The notes under the pieces were generated by a model. That model ran no database searches. It saw nothing but the letters and a program-made list of their open reading frames with translations, and was not told where the DNA came from. From Mycolicibacterium peregrinum (GTDB lineage Bacteria > Actinomycetota > Actinomycetes > Mycobacteriales > Mycobacteriaceae), in contig NZ_LZSO01000033.1 of the NCBI RefSeq assembly GCF_001665785.1, forward strand, positions 80,739 through 144,738: 64,000 nucleotides of DNA, written 5' to 3'. Numbering within the stretch: the first letter of the stretch is position 1; each line of letters begins with the position of its first letter. Both the position numbers and the translations under genes were made by a program. Shown piece after piece: positions 38,497-46,755 of the stretch.

Positions 38497-38762
38497 CCAC
38501 CATCCAGCAGGGCCGCATGCCCCCGGGATGGGACAAGGTCGTCGCCGAGGACCATTCCGAGGAATACGACTGGATCCCGCTGCGGCTACCGCCGGATGTC
38601 ACGAGGATCAGCGCCTCGATCCGCTTGTCGATCGAGGCTGAGTACCGCGGCTGGGAACTGACCCGGGTGCGGGCCTACACAGATGGGAGCCGACGGGTGC
38701 TGTTGCGCCGCAAGAAATCCGCGTCATCCATGCCGGGTACTCCCCAGGCGCCTTCGCTGTGA
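38493..38762 (+). CDS. DUF5703 family protein
   Basis: Eighty-nine residues: a conserved EEYDWIPLRLPPDVTRISASIRLSIEAEYRGWELTRVRAY core typical of small actinobacterial DUF5703 proteins, then RRVLLRRKK. Function unknown. Start and stop overlap lppL (ATGA) and pyrD (GTGA), so the three are one transcription unit. Confidence 0.85.
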   Translation: MTTIQQGRMPPGWDKVVAEDHSEEYDWIPLRLPPDVTRISASIRLSIEAEYRGWELTRVRAYTDGSRRVLLRRKKSASSMPGTPQAPSL

Positions 38763-39823
38763 TCTACGCGGCCCTGCGGCGGGCGCTGTTCCTGGTGCCC
38801 CCGGAACGGATCCACCTGTGGGTGTTCGCCCTGCTGCGCACGGTGACCGGCCCCGCCTTCCTGCGTCGGGCGCTGGGGCGACGGTTGGCGCCCACCGATC
38901 CCGTACTGGCCAGCACGGTGTTCGGGGTGCGCTTCCCGGGGCCGATGGGGCTGGCCGCCGGGTTCGACAAGGACGGCCGTGGCCTGCAGGCCTGGGGCGC
39001 GCTCGGCTTCGGGTATGCCGAGGTCGGTACCGTGACGGCGCAACCACAACCGGGCAACCCCGAACCGCGGCTGTTCCGGCTGCCCGACGACCACGCGCTG
39101 CTCAACCGGATGGGCTTCAACAACGAGGGCGCCGGGGCGTTGGCCATCCGACTGGCCCGGTATACCCCCGACGTGCCGATCGGGGTGAACATCGGCAAGA
39201 CCAAGGTGACGCCACCCGAGGACGCGGTGGCCGACTATGCCGAGAGCACCCGGCTGGTGAGCGCACTGGCCGCCTATGTCGTCGTCAACGTCAGCTCCCC
39301 CAACACCCCCGGACTGCGGGACCTGCAGGCGGTGGAATCGCTGCGGCCGATCCTGGCGGCGGTCAAGGCCGAGACGCACAAGCCCGTGCTGGTCAAGATC
39401 GCCCCCGACCTCTCCGATGCCGACATCGACGAAATCGCTGATCTGGCAGTCGAATTGGGCCTCGCCGGAATTGTTGCCACCAACACCACCATCTCGCGGG
39501 ACGGGCTGGCCACGCCTGGGGTCGCCGGCCTGGGCACCGGCGGAATCTCGGGACGCCCCGTGGCGCACCGGTCGCTGCAGGTGCTGCGCCAGTTGTACCG
39601 GCGGGTGGGCGACAAGCTCGTGCTGATCAGCGTCGGCGGCATCGAAACCGCCGACGACGCGTGGGAGCGGATCACGTCCGGGGCGACGCTTCTCCAGGGC
39701 TACACGGGGTTCATCTACGGCGGCGGATTGTGGGCCAAGCAGATCCACGACGGCGTGGCCGAGCGGTTGCACGCCGGCGGGTTCGCTTCGCTGAGCGACG
39801 CGGTGGGATCAGCTACACGCTGA
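38759..39823 (+). CDS. pyrD: Dihydroorotate dehydrogenase (quinone), class 2
   Basis: A 354-residue membrane-associated flavoprotein oxidising dihydroorotate to orotate with quinone reduction in pyrimidine synthesis. The N-terminal amphipathic helices (RRALFLVPPERIHLWVFALLR) mark class 2. GPMGLAAGFDKDGRG, GFGYAEVGTVTAQPQPGNPEPRL, NVSSPNTPGLRDLQ (with the class 2 catalytic Ser) and VKIAPDLSD are the substrate and FMN motifs. It starts at GTG 38759 on the DUF5703 stop. Confidence 0.95.
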   Translation: MIYAALRRALFLVPPERIHLWVFALLRTVTGPAFLRRALGRRLAPTDPVLASTVFGVRFPGPMGLAAGFDKDGRGLQAWGALGFGYAEVGTVTAQPQPGNPEPRLFRLPDDHALLNRMGFNNEGAGALAIRLARYTPDVPIGVNIGKTKVTPPEDAVADYAESTRLVSALAAYVVVNVSSPNTPGLRDLQAVESLRPILAAVKAETHKPVLVKIAPDLSDADIDEIADLAVELGLAGIVATNTTISRDGLATPGVAGLGTGGISGRPVAHRSLQVLRQLYRRVGDKLVLISVGGIETADDAWERITSGATLLQGYTGFIYGGGLWAKQIHDGVAERLHAGGFASLSDAVGSATR

Positions 39824-39855
39824 CCCCGCCGCGCCCGCAGAATTGCTACTTCTGC

Positions 39856-40380
39856 TCAGTGCTGTTCATAGGTGCCGTGGATGACGGCACGGGCGATCGC
39901 CTGACCGAAAAGGTTGAAGCCCAGGTAGGCCGGGGTGGCACCCTCGGGCAGCTCCAACGATTCCACCGGCAGCGCATGGACCGCGATGTAGTAGCGGTGC
40001 GGGCCGTGACCGGCGGGCGGTGCCGCACCCAGGTAGCGCCGCAGGCTCGCGTCATTGGTGAGCGTGACGGCGCCACCGGGCAGGTCGCCCCCATCCCCGG
40101 CGCCGGCCGGCAGCTCGGTCACCGTGGCGGGCAGATCGGCCACCGCCCAGTGCCAGAAGCCCGAGGCGGTCGGGGCGTCGGGGTCGTACACCGTGACGGC
40201 GAAGCTCTTGGTCTCCGCAGGGAAGCCCGACCAGCTCAGCTGCGGCGAGACGTCTGCACCGCCGGCTCCCATGATCCCGCTGACCTGGTCGTTGGCCAGC
40301 GGCTGACCGTCGGTGACCGATTCGGAGGTCAGGGTGAACGTCGGCAGCTTCGGCAGGTTGTCGTACGGAGATGTGGTCAT
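39856..40380 (-). CDS. YbhB/YbcL-type phosphatidylethanolamine-binding protein
   Basis: A 174-residue PEBP-family protein, equivalent to Rv2140c (TB18.6). DVSPQLSWSGFPAETKSFAVTVYDPDAPTASGFWHWAVADLP carries the DPDAP and GxxHW ligand-pocket motifs, and GPHRYYIAVHAL the third. The physiological ligand is not known. Transcribed convergently with pyrD and in the same direction as the M20 peptidase gene, which lies upstream. Confidence 0.9.
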   Translation of the reverse strand: MTTSPYDNLPKLPTFTLTSESVTDGQPLANDQVSGIMGAGGADVSPQLSWSGFPAETKSFAVTVYDPDAPTASGFWHWAVADLPATVTELPAGAGDGGDLPGGAVTLTNDASLRRYLGAAPPAGHGPHRYYIAVHALPVESLELPEGATPAYLGFNLFGQAIARAVIHGTYEQH

Positions 40381-40429
40381 GGTTCCCTCTCGTAGTCAGT
40401 TCGTGTAACCAGCTGATGTCGTAGTGCGG

Positions 40430-41812
40430 TCAGCAGTTCCGCAAAAAGTGTTCCAGAACGCCCGCGCCGAACTGCAGCGCGTCCACCGGCACCCGCTCGT
40501 CGACACCGTGGAACAGCGCCGCGAAGTCCAGGTCCGGCGGTAGCCGCAGCGGGGCGAAGCCGAAGCAGCGAATCCCCAACCGCTGGAAGGACTTCGCGTC
40601 CGTCCCACCCGACATCATGTAGGGCACGGTGCGGGCCTCGGGATCCATCGCCAGGATCGCCGCGTTCATCGCGTCCACCAGATCACCGTCGAACGTGGTC
40701 TCGTACGACGGCAGGTCCCGCTCCCAGCTGCGCGTGACGTCGGGGCCGATCAACTCGTCGACCTCACGCTCGAAGGCCTCCTTGCGGCCCGGCAGGACCC
40801 GGCAGTCGATCACGGCCTCCGCCGATGCGGGAATCACGTTGGCCTTGTAGCCCGCTTTGAGCATGGTCGGGTTGGCGGTGTCGCGCAGCGTGGCCGACAC
40901 GATCCGGGCCACCCCGCCGAGCTTGGCGATGGTCCCGTCCAGGTCCGGCGAGTTCACGTCGAAGTCGTAACCGGTCTCCTCGGCCACCGCGCTGAGAAAC
41001 TGTTCCACGGCCGGGTTGAGCACCAGCGGGAACTGGTGGCGACCCAGCCGGTCGACGGCACCGGCGATGGCCGTCACGGCGTTGTTGTCGTGCACCATCG
41101 AGCCGTGACCGGCCCGGCCGCGGGCGGTCAACCGCATCCAGGCCAGCCCCTTCTCGGCGGTCTCGATCAGGTAGAGCCGGCGCTCTCCGCCGTCCTTTCG
41201 GGGCACGGTCAGGGAGAACCCGCCCACCTCACCGATCGCCTCGGTGACGCCGTCGAACAGGTCGGGCCGGTTGTCCACCAGCCAGTTGGCGCCGTAGGTG
41301 CCGCCGTGTTCCTCGTCGGAGACGAACGCGAACACCAGGTCTCGGGGCGGGACGATGCCGGACCGTTTGAAATGCCGGGCCACCGCGATGGTCATGCCGA
41401 CCATGTCCTTCATGTCCACCGCGCCGCGGCCCCAGACATAGCCGTCCTTCACGGCACCCGAGAACGGGTGCACGCTCCAGTCGGCGGGCTCGGCCGGCAC
41501 GACGTCGAGGTGCCCGTGGATCATCAGGGCGCCGCGGGATCGGTCGGCACCGGGCAACCGGGCAAAGACGTTGCCGCGGCCGGGTGCTCCGGCCTCGACG
41601 TATTCGGTCGTGTAGCCGACCTCGCGGAGCCGGTCGGCGACCCATTCCGCACAGTCGGCCTCGGGCTTGGTGGTGGCCGGGTCACCGGTGTTGGAGGTGT
41701 CGAATCGGATGAGCTTGCTGACGAGGTCGACCACCTCGTCTGCGCTGGAGGCGGGGACAGTCACAGTCACATTCGTACCACCGAGACGCCGGTTTGGGTC
41801 TAGGGCACTCAA
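40430..41812 (-). CDS. M20-family peptidase/deacylase (DapE2-like, Rv2141c)
   Basis: A 460-residue zinc-dependent M20 amidohydrolase. LMIHGHLDVVPAEPADWSVHPFSG (about 95-118) contains the first zinc His and catalytic Asp, WGRGAVDMKDMVG the bridging Asp, FVSDEEHGG the Glu pair, and GGTDAKSF the late zinc His region equivalent. It probably cleaves a dipeptide or N-acyl amino acid; true DapE activity is not shown. Mycobacterial homologues start near GTG 41770, so the first 14 residues may not be translated. Confidence 0.88.
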   Translation of the reverse strand: MSALDPNRRLGGTNVTVTVPASSADEVVDLVSKLIRFDTSNTGDPATTKPEADCAEWVADRLREVGYTTEYVEAGAPGRGNVFARLPGADRSRGALMIHGHLDVVPAEPADWSVHPFSGAVKDGYVWGRGAVDMKDMVGMTIAVARHFKRSGIVPPRDLVFAFVSDEEHGGTYGANWLVDNRPDLFDGVTEAIGEVGGFSLTVPRKDGGERRLYLIETAEKGLAWMRLTARGRAGHGSMVHDNNAVTAIAGAVDRLGRHQFPLVLNPAVEQFLSAVAEETGYDFDVNSPDLDGTIAKLGGVARIVSATLRDTANPTMLKAGYKANVIPASAEAVIDCRVLPGRKEAFEREVDELIGPDVTRSWERDLPSYETTFDGDLVDAMNAAILAMDPEARTVPYMMSGGTDAKSFQRLGIRCFGFAPLRLPPDLDFAALFHGVDERVPVDALQFGAGVLEHFLRNC

Positions 41813-41852
41813 TCCGATAACCTTAGGCGCCCGACCCCGAGTGGTCGGTCGA

Positions 41853-41938
41853 GTCCGAGTGGCGGAATGGCAGACGCGCTAGCTTGAGGTGCTAGTGCCC
41901 TATTAACGGGCGTGGGGGTTCAAGTCCCCCCTCGGACA
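41853..41938 (+). tRNA. tRNA-Leu (anticodon GAG)
   Basis: An 86-nt class II tRNA. GTCCGAG (41853-41859) pairs with CTCGGAC (41931-41937); the anticodon arm CTAGC-TTGAGGT-GCTAG gives anticodon GAG for CUC/CUU; a long variable arm (TGCCCTATTAACGGGCG) and the T arm GGGGGTTCAAGTCCCCC follow. The CCA end is not encoded. A strong terminator lies just downstream. Confidence 0.96.
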
Positions 41939-41944
41939 CAGCGT

Positions 41945-41975
41945 GAGGCGAGCGAGATGAACGCTCGCCTCTTTT
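41945..41975 (+). terminator. Rho-independent terminator after tRNA-Leu
   Basis: GAGGCGAGCG (41945-41954) and CGCTCGCCTC (41962-41971) are exact complements around a 7-nt loop, followed by TTTT. It should end the tRNA transcript. Confidence 0.88.
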
Positions 41976-42078
41976 CATGGCCAATGGATGCGTTGAGCGG
42001 AGCACGACGGCGCAAGGCAGCTGTCAAACCCTCAACGGCCACAACAGATTCCACCGCAGCGGCTGACCCCGACCTCAA

Positions 42079-42756
42079 TTACGGATCGGTCCGGCCATCG
42101 CGGTGAGGAGATTCTCCACTGCTGTCAAGGCCGGGAAGCGACCGCTGACAGATCTGACGTGCTTCCTCGGCAGGCAGTCCGAACATTCGTAATACATCTT
42201 CGGTAACCCGATCTGCGGCCGCCGCGTCGTCGCGTTCGGGCTCTGTTTGCAGGAGTTTGCCCAGCCCGAGAAGTGCCCCGGCAGCGACGGCCAGGGCCAA
42301 TTTGGGATCGTCAACGGTGAATCGGCCGGCGGCGACGCCGGCCGCGATGTCCCGTAATGCGCGTGGACCCAGGCCGCGGTCTGAGCCAATAAGGCTGAGG
42401 CCATTGACCAGCAGGATCTGACTCTCCTGCGGGCGGCGCCGAAACAGCCGACCGGTCATCCGAAAGCTGCAGGCAAATTTTTCGGCCGGGTCGTCGATCG
42501 ACTCGGTGAGTTGATCGAGCAGCGCGCCGTGGTTGTCGAGCACATCGGCTACGGCGGCCGCGAACAGCGCTTCCTTGCTGTCGAAGTGGTTGTAGAACGA
42601 ACCCATTCCGACGTCTGCCGCCTGCGTGATTTCCAGGACCGGCACGTTGAGTCTGCCCTGGGCGATCAGCGCCTGCGCCGCCTGGATCAGGGCTGCGCGG
42701 GTGCGCTGTTTCCGCCGTTCCAGGCGGTTGACCGGCTCATCCTGCACTGCGCTCAC
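42079..42756 (-). CDS. TetR-family regulator of the ring-cleavage cluster
   Basis: A 225-residue TetR regulator. From GTG 42756, RRKQRTRAALIQAAQALIAQG and LEITQAADVGMGSFYNHFDSKEALF (about 40-65) form the DNA-binding domain; the remainder is helical. The frame is open to 42828, but that part crosses the operators. It is divergent from the extradiol dioxygenase gene; two TGAYGATTTCGTCA sites lie between them, so it very likely represses the catabolic operon until a substrate or CoA ester binds. Confidence 0.88.
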   Translation of the reverse strand: MSAVQDEPVNRLERRKQRTRAALIQAAQALIAQGRLNVPVLEITQAADVGMGSFYNHFDSKEALFAAAVADVLDNHGALLDQLTESIDDPAEKFACSFRMTGRLFRRRPQESQILLVNGLSLIGSDRGLGPRALRDIAAGVAAGRFTVDDPKLALAVAAGALLGLGKLLQTEPERDDAAAADRVTEDVLRMFGLPAEEARQICQRSLPGLDSSGESPHRDGRTDP

Positions 42757-42785
42757 CGGCTCAGAATAGCAGTGTCTATCAGTTT

Positions 42786-42799
42786 TGATGATTTCGTCA
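42786..42799. promoter_or_regulatory. TetR operator half of a pair (site 1)
   Basis: TGATGATTTCGTCA, an inverted repeat with one mismatch (TGATGA/TCGTCA), followed by GAAT as in site 2. It lies 30 bp upstream of the TetR start. Confidence 0.6.
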
Positions 42800-42829
42800 G
42801 AATCTCTTGACTGAGCATTGCATCGCATG

Positions 42830-42843
42830 TGACGATTTCGTCA
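42830..42843. promoter_or_regulatory. TetR operator half of a pair (site 2)
   Basis: TGACGATTTCGTCA, a perfect 6-bp inverted repeat (TGACGA/TCGTCA) with a TT spacer, ends 18 bp before the ATG of the extradiol dioxygenase gene, where bound repressor would block that operon. Site 1 is 44 bp away, about four helical turns, so cooperative binding is possible. Confidence 0.65.
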
Positions 42844-42861
42844 GAATGAAAGGGGTCAGCG

Positions 42862-43992
42862 ATGAACGACCTGGTCGGCGCACACAACGAGCTCCACAGC
42901 GAGCAGGGTGCCCGGAAAGGTGAGCACTGCGGACGCTCCCGCAATCCCGTGATCAAGGTGGCTGACATCGCCTGGCTGGAATTCGAGAAACCGGACCTTC
43001 AGCGGGCCGAGACGTTCGCGGTCGCCTTCGGTTTCGCCACCTCGCTGCGAACCGACGAGGAACTGCACCTGCGTGGCAGCGATTCGACCGCGCCGTGCGT
43101 GATCGTGCGCCGCGGCACCCGGAGCAGGTTCCTCGGGGTCGCATTTGCCGCTGCCGACGAAGCGGACCTGCTGCGGCTGGCCACCGCGACCGGCGCACGA
43201 ACCAGGCCGCTGCCCGCAGCCATCGGCGGCATGGCGGTCGATCTGATCGACCCAAGCGGGGTGCCGGTGCACGTGGTGTCTGGGATACACGCCCTCGACC
43301 CGTTGCCTTCACAGACTCCGCACCGCTACAACATGGGACACGACATTCACCGCATCAACACCACCCAGCGCCCACGTCGGGAGCCGACCGCGGTGCAACG
43401 GCTCGGTCACCTCGTCATGCAGTCGACGAAATACCTTGCGACGCTGGACTGGTATCTCGACACCCTCGGCATGATCGTCAGTGACTTCCTCTACTTCCCG
43501 GGTCAGCGCAGCCGGGGACCGACCATGAGCTTCATTCGATGCGACAGAGGCGCAACGCCCGCTGACCACCACACGCTGGCGCTGGCCCTCGGACCACAGA
43601 ACCGCTACGTGCACTCGGCCTATCAGGTATGCGATCTCGACGCGCTGGCCGCCGGCGGCGAATACCTCACGGAGCGAGGATATTTCCGGTCCTGGGGAAT
43701 CGGGCGACACATCCAGGGCAGTCAGCTCTTCGACTACTGGCGTGATCCCGATGGCTTCATGGTCGAGCACTTCACCGATGGCGACCTGTTCGACTCGACC
43801 CTTGAACCGGGTTGGGCCCCGTTCACCGCCTCGGGCCTGGCCCAGTGGGGACCACCGGCGAGCAAAGACTTCCTCGGCACAACCCCGAAATCCCTACCGC
43901 ACGAAGCACAGTCGATCTTCGCAGCCCTGCGAGGCGACAACGAATTCGATATCAACCGCCTCATCGGCCTGCTGAAAGTAGCGAACTCATGA
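42862..43992 (+). CDS. Type I extradiol dioxygenase (VOC superfamily)
   Basis: A 376-residue two-domain protein of the 2,3-dihydroxybiphenyl dioxygenase type, which cleaves a catechol ring next to the two hydroxyls. The C-terminal active domain has His183 (RLGHLVM), His251 (RYVHSAYQV) and Glu302 (GFMVEHF), the 2-His-1-Glu iron facial triad, all intact, with His237 nearby as acid-base candidate. The aromatic substrate is unknown. It heads the operon after AAAGGGG and its stop overlaps the next ATG. Confidence 0.85.
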   Translation: MNDLVGAHNELHSEQGARKGEHCGRSRNPVIKVADIAWLEFEKPDLQRAETFAVAFGFATSLRTDEELHLRGSDSTAPCVIVRRGTRSRFLGVAFAAADEADLLRLATATGARTRPLPAAIGGMAVDLIDPSGVPVHVVSGIHALDPLPSQTPHRYNMGHDIHRINTTQRPRREPTAVQRLGHLVMQSTKYLATLDWYLDTLGMIVSDFLYFPGQRSRGPTMSFIRCDRGATPADHHTLALALGPQNRYVHSAYQVCDLDALAAGGEYLTERGYFRSWGIGRHIQGSQLFDYWRDPDGFMVEHFTDGDLFDSTLEPGWAPFTASGLAQWGPPASKDFLGTTPKSLPHEAQSIFAALRGDNEFDINRLIGLLKVANS

Positions 43993-44927
43993 CCATCTCA
44001 ATCCTGCGCACCGCCGACGCCTGGTGGGTCCAGACCGCCACCGGTGCCGTGCGAATCGACACCTCGGCCACGACCACCGGAGCGCTGCTCGCCGATCGGG
44101 CCGCCATAGACGCCGCGACGCGTAGCGGGGAGGCGGTGCCTGTCGACAGCCTCGATCTGCTCTCCCCCGTGACCGCTCCCTGCCGGGTGGTCGCCCAGAT
44201 GACCAACTTCGCCTCGCATGTCAAAGACGCCGGCATGGACCCAAAGACCATCCCGCTCACCTTTTTTCGCAAGACGTCGGGTTCCATCAGTGGCCCGTTC
44301 GACGACATCGTCAAGCCGCAGCACGTCAAGTTTCTCGACTACGAGGTGGAGATCGGTCTGGTCATCGGACGCGAGCTGCCCGTCGGCGCCGAGGTGACCG
44401 AGTCGAACCTCGCCGACCATGTCGCCGGCCTGGTCGTCACCAACGATGTCTCCGCCCGGGATATTCAGCTTCCGCAAACGCAATTCTATGAAGCCAAGTC
44501 GTACCCGACATTCACGCCGGTCGGCCCGGCCCTGGTCTTGTTGACGGCTGACGAGCTCAAGCGGTTCGGCGACCTGCGCCTGGAACTGCGGGTGAGCGGT
44601 GAGGTTCGCCAAAACATGCTGGTCGATGGCGACATGATCTACAAACCCCTACAGGCACTGCAGTCATTGGCCCGGTTCCAACACCTCAGTCCCGGTGACC
44701 TCGTCTTGACCGGCACGCCTGCGGGTACGGCCTTGAGCGCGCCGCCCAAGCCTGTCGAGATCATCGGATCGCTGCTGCCGCCGGCCATGAAGTGGAAGGC
44801 GTTCTTCTCGCGTCAAGCCGGCAATCCCAAGTATCTGCGGCACGGGGACGTCGTGGAACTGTCGGTGACTACCGACGACGGTGCCATCGACCTCGGCACC
44901 CAGCGCACCTCGGTGCGGTACGCGTGA
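43989..44927 (+). CDS. Fumarylacetoacetate hydrolase family protein
   Basis: A 312-residue FAH-family hydrolase. FFRKTSGSISGPFDDIVKP and LDYEVEIGLVIGRELPVG (about 118-135) hold the metal-binding Glu residues, VTNDVSARDIQ the Asp, and LTGTPAGTAL the late FAH motif. In this setting it probably hydrolyses or hydrates the ring-cleavage product of the extradiol dioxygenase. It starts at ATG 43989 (ATGA overlap). Confidence 0.85.
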   Translation: MTISILRTADAWWVQTATGAVRIDTSATTTGALLADRAAIDAATRSGEAVPVDSLDLLSPVTAPCRVVAQMTNFASHVKDAGMDPKTIPLTFFRKTSGSISGPFDDIVKPQHVKFLDYEVEIGLVIGRELPVGAEVTESNLADHVAGLVVTNDVSARDIQLPQTQFYEAKSYPTFTPVGPALVLLTADELKRFGDLRLELRVSGEVRQNMLVDGDMIYKPLQALQSLARFQHLSPGDLVLTGTPAGTALSAPPKPVEIIGSLLPPAMKWKAFFSRQAGNPKYLRHGDVVELSVTTDDGAIDLGTQRTSVRYA

Positions 44928-44991
44928 ACGCGGGCCTGTTGTGGCCGCGCTATGCCACACCTCCGCGACCTCGTCGACGCTGAAGTCCGAC

Positions 44992-46569
44992 ATGGATACG
45001 GCTGTACCGGGCCATCCGACGAAATCCGTGCCCGTTGTCGTCGTCGGGGCGGGGCCGACCGGCATCACCGCGGCGACATTGCTCGCGGACTACAGCGTGC
45101 CGACGCTGGTTCTCGACCGCTGGAAATCGGTCTATCCCCAGCCACGCGCGGTCCACCTCGATGACGAGATTCATCGTATTCTCGCCCGCCTCGGCGTGGC
45201 CGAAGAATTCGCCGCGATATCCCGACCAGCGCTCGGGTTGCGCCTGCTCGATCAGAACCACCGCACGCTGGCACAGTTCGACCGCGACCCCGCCCGCAGC
45301 AGGCATGGCTTCCCCCAGGCCAACATGTTCGACCAACCCGTGCTGGAAGAGTTGCTGCGCGCCAACATGACCAAGCGCCCAAATGTGGAGCTGCGCGGCA
45401 ATTCCGAGGTCACCGCCGTCACCCAGCACGAACCGGGCCGCGTGCGGGTGACCTACACCGACCGCGCCACCGGAACTCAGCACGTCGTCGAAACCCGCTA
45501 CGTGTTGGGCTGCGACGGCGCCAACAGCATCGTGCGAGCCGCCATCGGTGCCGCCATGGAAGACCTGCGCTTCGAGCAGCGCTGGCTGGTCGCCGACGTG
45601 ATCACCGAGGCCGAGCTCGATCAGTGGGACGGTGTGCATCAGGTATGCGATCCCGTTCGGGCTGCGACCTACATGCGGATCGGGCCCGACCGCTACCGCT
45701 GGGAATTTCGGCTGCTGCCTTCGGAATCCGCAGCCGACTTCAGCACGATGGCGACTCTGCGGCCCCTGATCGCCCCATGGGTCGGCGATCTCGCCGACGA
45801 TCAACTCGAGCTCCTACGCGTGACCGAGTACACCTTTCGCGCACAAATCGCCGACAGCTGGCGGGACCGTAATGCGCTCCTCCTCGGCGACGCAGCCCAC
45901 CTCACACCGCCTTTCATCGGGCAAGGCATGGGAGCAGGCCTGCGCGACGCGATGAACCTGGCGTGGAAACTCGCCGGCATCATCAACGGAGAGCTACCCG
46001 CGGCATTGCTGGCGACCTACGAACAAGAGCGGAAACCTCACACGCGCAGCATGATCGGCCTGGCGTTGGCCATGGGGTGGGCAATGACAGCCGGCGGGCA
46101 CGTCGGAAACATGGTGCGGCGCACCGTCGCACCCCGGCTGCGGCTGATACCCGGCCTTCGCGACAAGCTCACCGACGGCACCACCCCCCGCCTGCACGAG
46201 TCGGCATTGGTCATCAGAAGCCGCAGGCCCCGCCACCTCGCCGGAACCCTGTGCCCCAACCCGATTCTGGCCGATGGGCAGCGCCTGGACACAGTGTTGG
46301 GCAACAGCTTTGCACTCGTCACCACCACGCTTCCCCTGGCCTATCAACTCACCGTGCTCGATGAGCGCGGCATCGAGGTTCATGTCGCCGAACCCGGCGG
46401 CGAGTTGGAGCGGTGGCTACACCGAGGCCACGCCACCGCCGCTGTCGTCCGGCCTGACCGCACAGTCATGTGCTCGGGCCGCGACGTAGGGAAACTGTGT
46501 GCGGCCATACCGGGGTTCATGTCGTCCACTCGGGCACGCAATGCCCAGCCACCCATCCAGACCAGTTAG
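44992..46569 (+). CDS. FAD-dependent aromatic hydroxylase (MhpA/PheA-like)
   Basis: A 525-residue flavin monooxygenase of the p-hydroxybenzoate hydroxylase class. VVVVGAGPTGITAATLLADY is the FAD fold, VLGCDGANSIVRAAIG the DG motif, and LLLGDAAHLTPPFIGQGMGAGLRDAMNL the GD motif; a thioredoxin-like C-terminal domain follows. It should add a hydroxyl to a phenolic ring, making the catechol for the extradiol dioxygenase. ATG 44992 is chosen; GTG 44941 is an alternative start. Confidence 0.85.
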   Translation: MDTAVPGHPTKSVPVVVVGAGPTGITAATLLADYSVPTLVLDRWKSVYPQPRAVHLDDEIHRILARLGVAEEFAAISRPALGLRLLDQNHRTLAQFDRDPARSRHGFPQANMFDQPVLEELLRANMTKRPNVELRGNSEVTAVTQHEPGRVRVTYTDRATGTQHVVETRYVLGCDGANSIVRAAIGAAMEDLRFEQRWLVADVITEAELDQWDGVHQVCDPVRAATYMRIGPDRYRWEFRLLPSESAADFSTMATLRPLIAPWVGDLADDQLELLRVTEYTFRAQIADSWRDRNALLLGDAAHLTPPFIGQGMGAGLRDAMNLAWKLAGIINGELPAALLATYEQERKPHTRSMIGLALAMGWAMTAGGHVGNMVRRTVAPRLRLIPGLRDKLTDGTTPRLHESALVIRSRRPRHLAGTLCPNPILADGQRLDTVLGNSFALVTTTLPLAYQLTVLDERGIEVHVAEPGGELERWLHRGHATAAVVRPDRTVMCSGRDVGKLCAAIPGFMSSTRARNAQPPIQTS

Positions 46570-46579
46570 GCGATCGCCC

Positions 46580-46744
46580 ATGTCATCCACTCCCCTGGTG
46601 GACGTCCACGCGCACTTCCTCACCGACGACTACGTCGACGCCGCCATCAGCGAAGCCATACGGGCAACGGATACTCATGGGACGGCGGGTGTCGTACTTC
46701 TGAGCAACAGCGGCGGACTCTTCGTCCACCGCCCACAGTCATGA
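46580..46744 (+). pseudogene. Truncated amidohydrolase-2 (ACMSD-like) gene
   Basis: Fifty-four codons starting MSSTPLVDVHAHFLTDDYVD. The DVHAHF motif is the first metal-binding site of amidohydrolase-2/aminocarboxymuconate-semialdehyde decarboxylase-like proteins, which are about 300 residues long. The frame stops at 46744 and the P450 gene begins 11 bp later, so at least 80 percent of the domain is missing, most likely by deletion. The product cannot be an active enzyme. Confidence 0.65.
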
Positions 46745-46755
46745 GAGGACCATCA

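Noticed and set aside
41853..41975. tRNA-Leu as attachment site of an integrated element
   Set aside because: No integrase, no repeat of the tRNA 3' end and no phage genes are visible in the window, so only a possible hotspot is noted.
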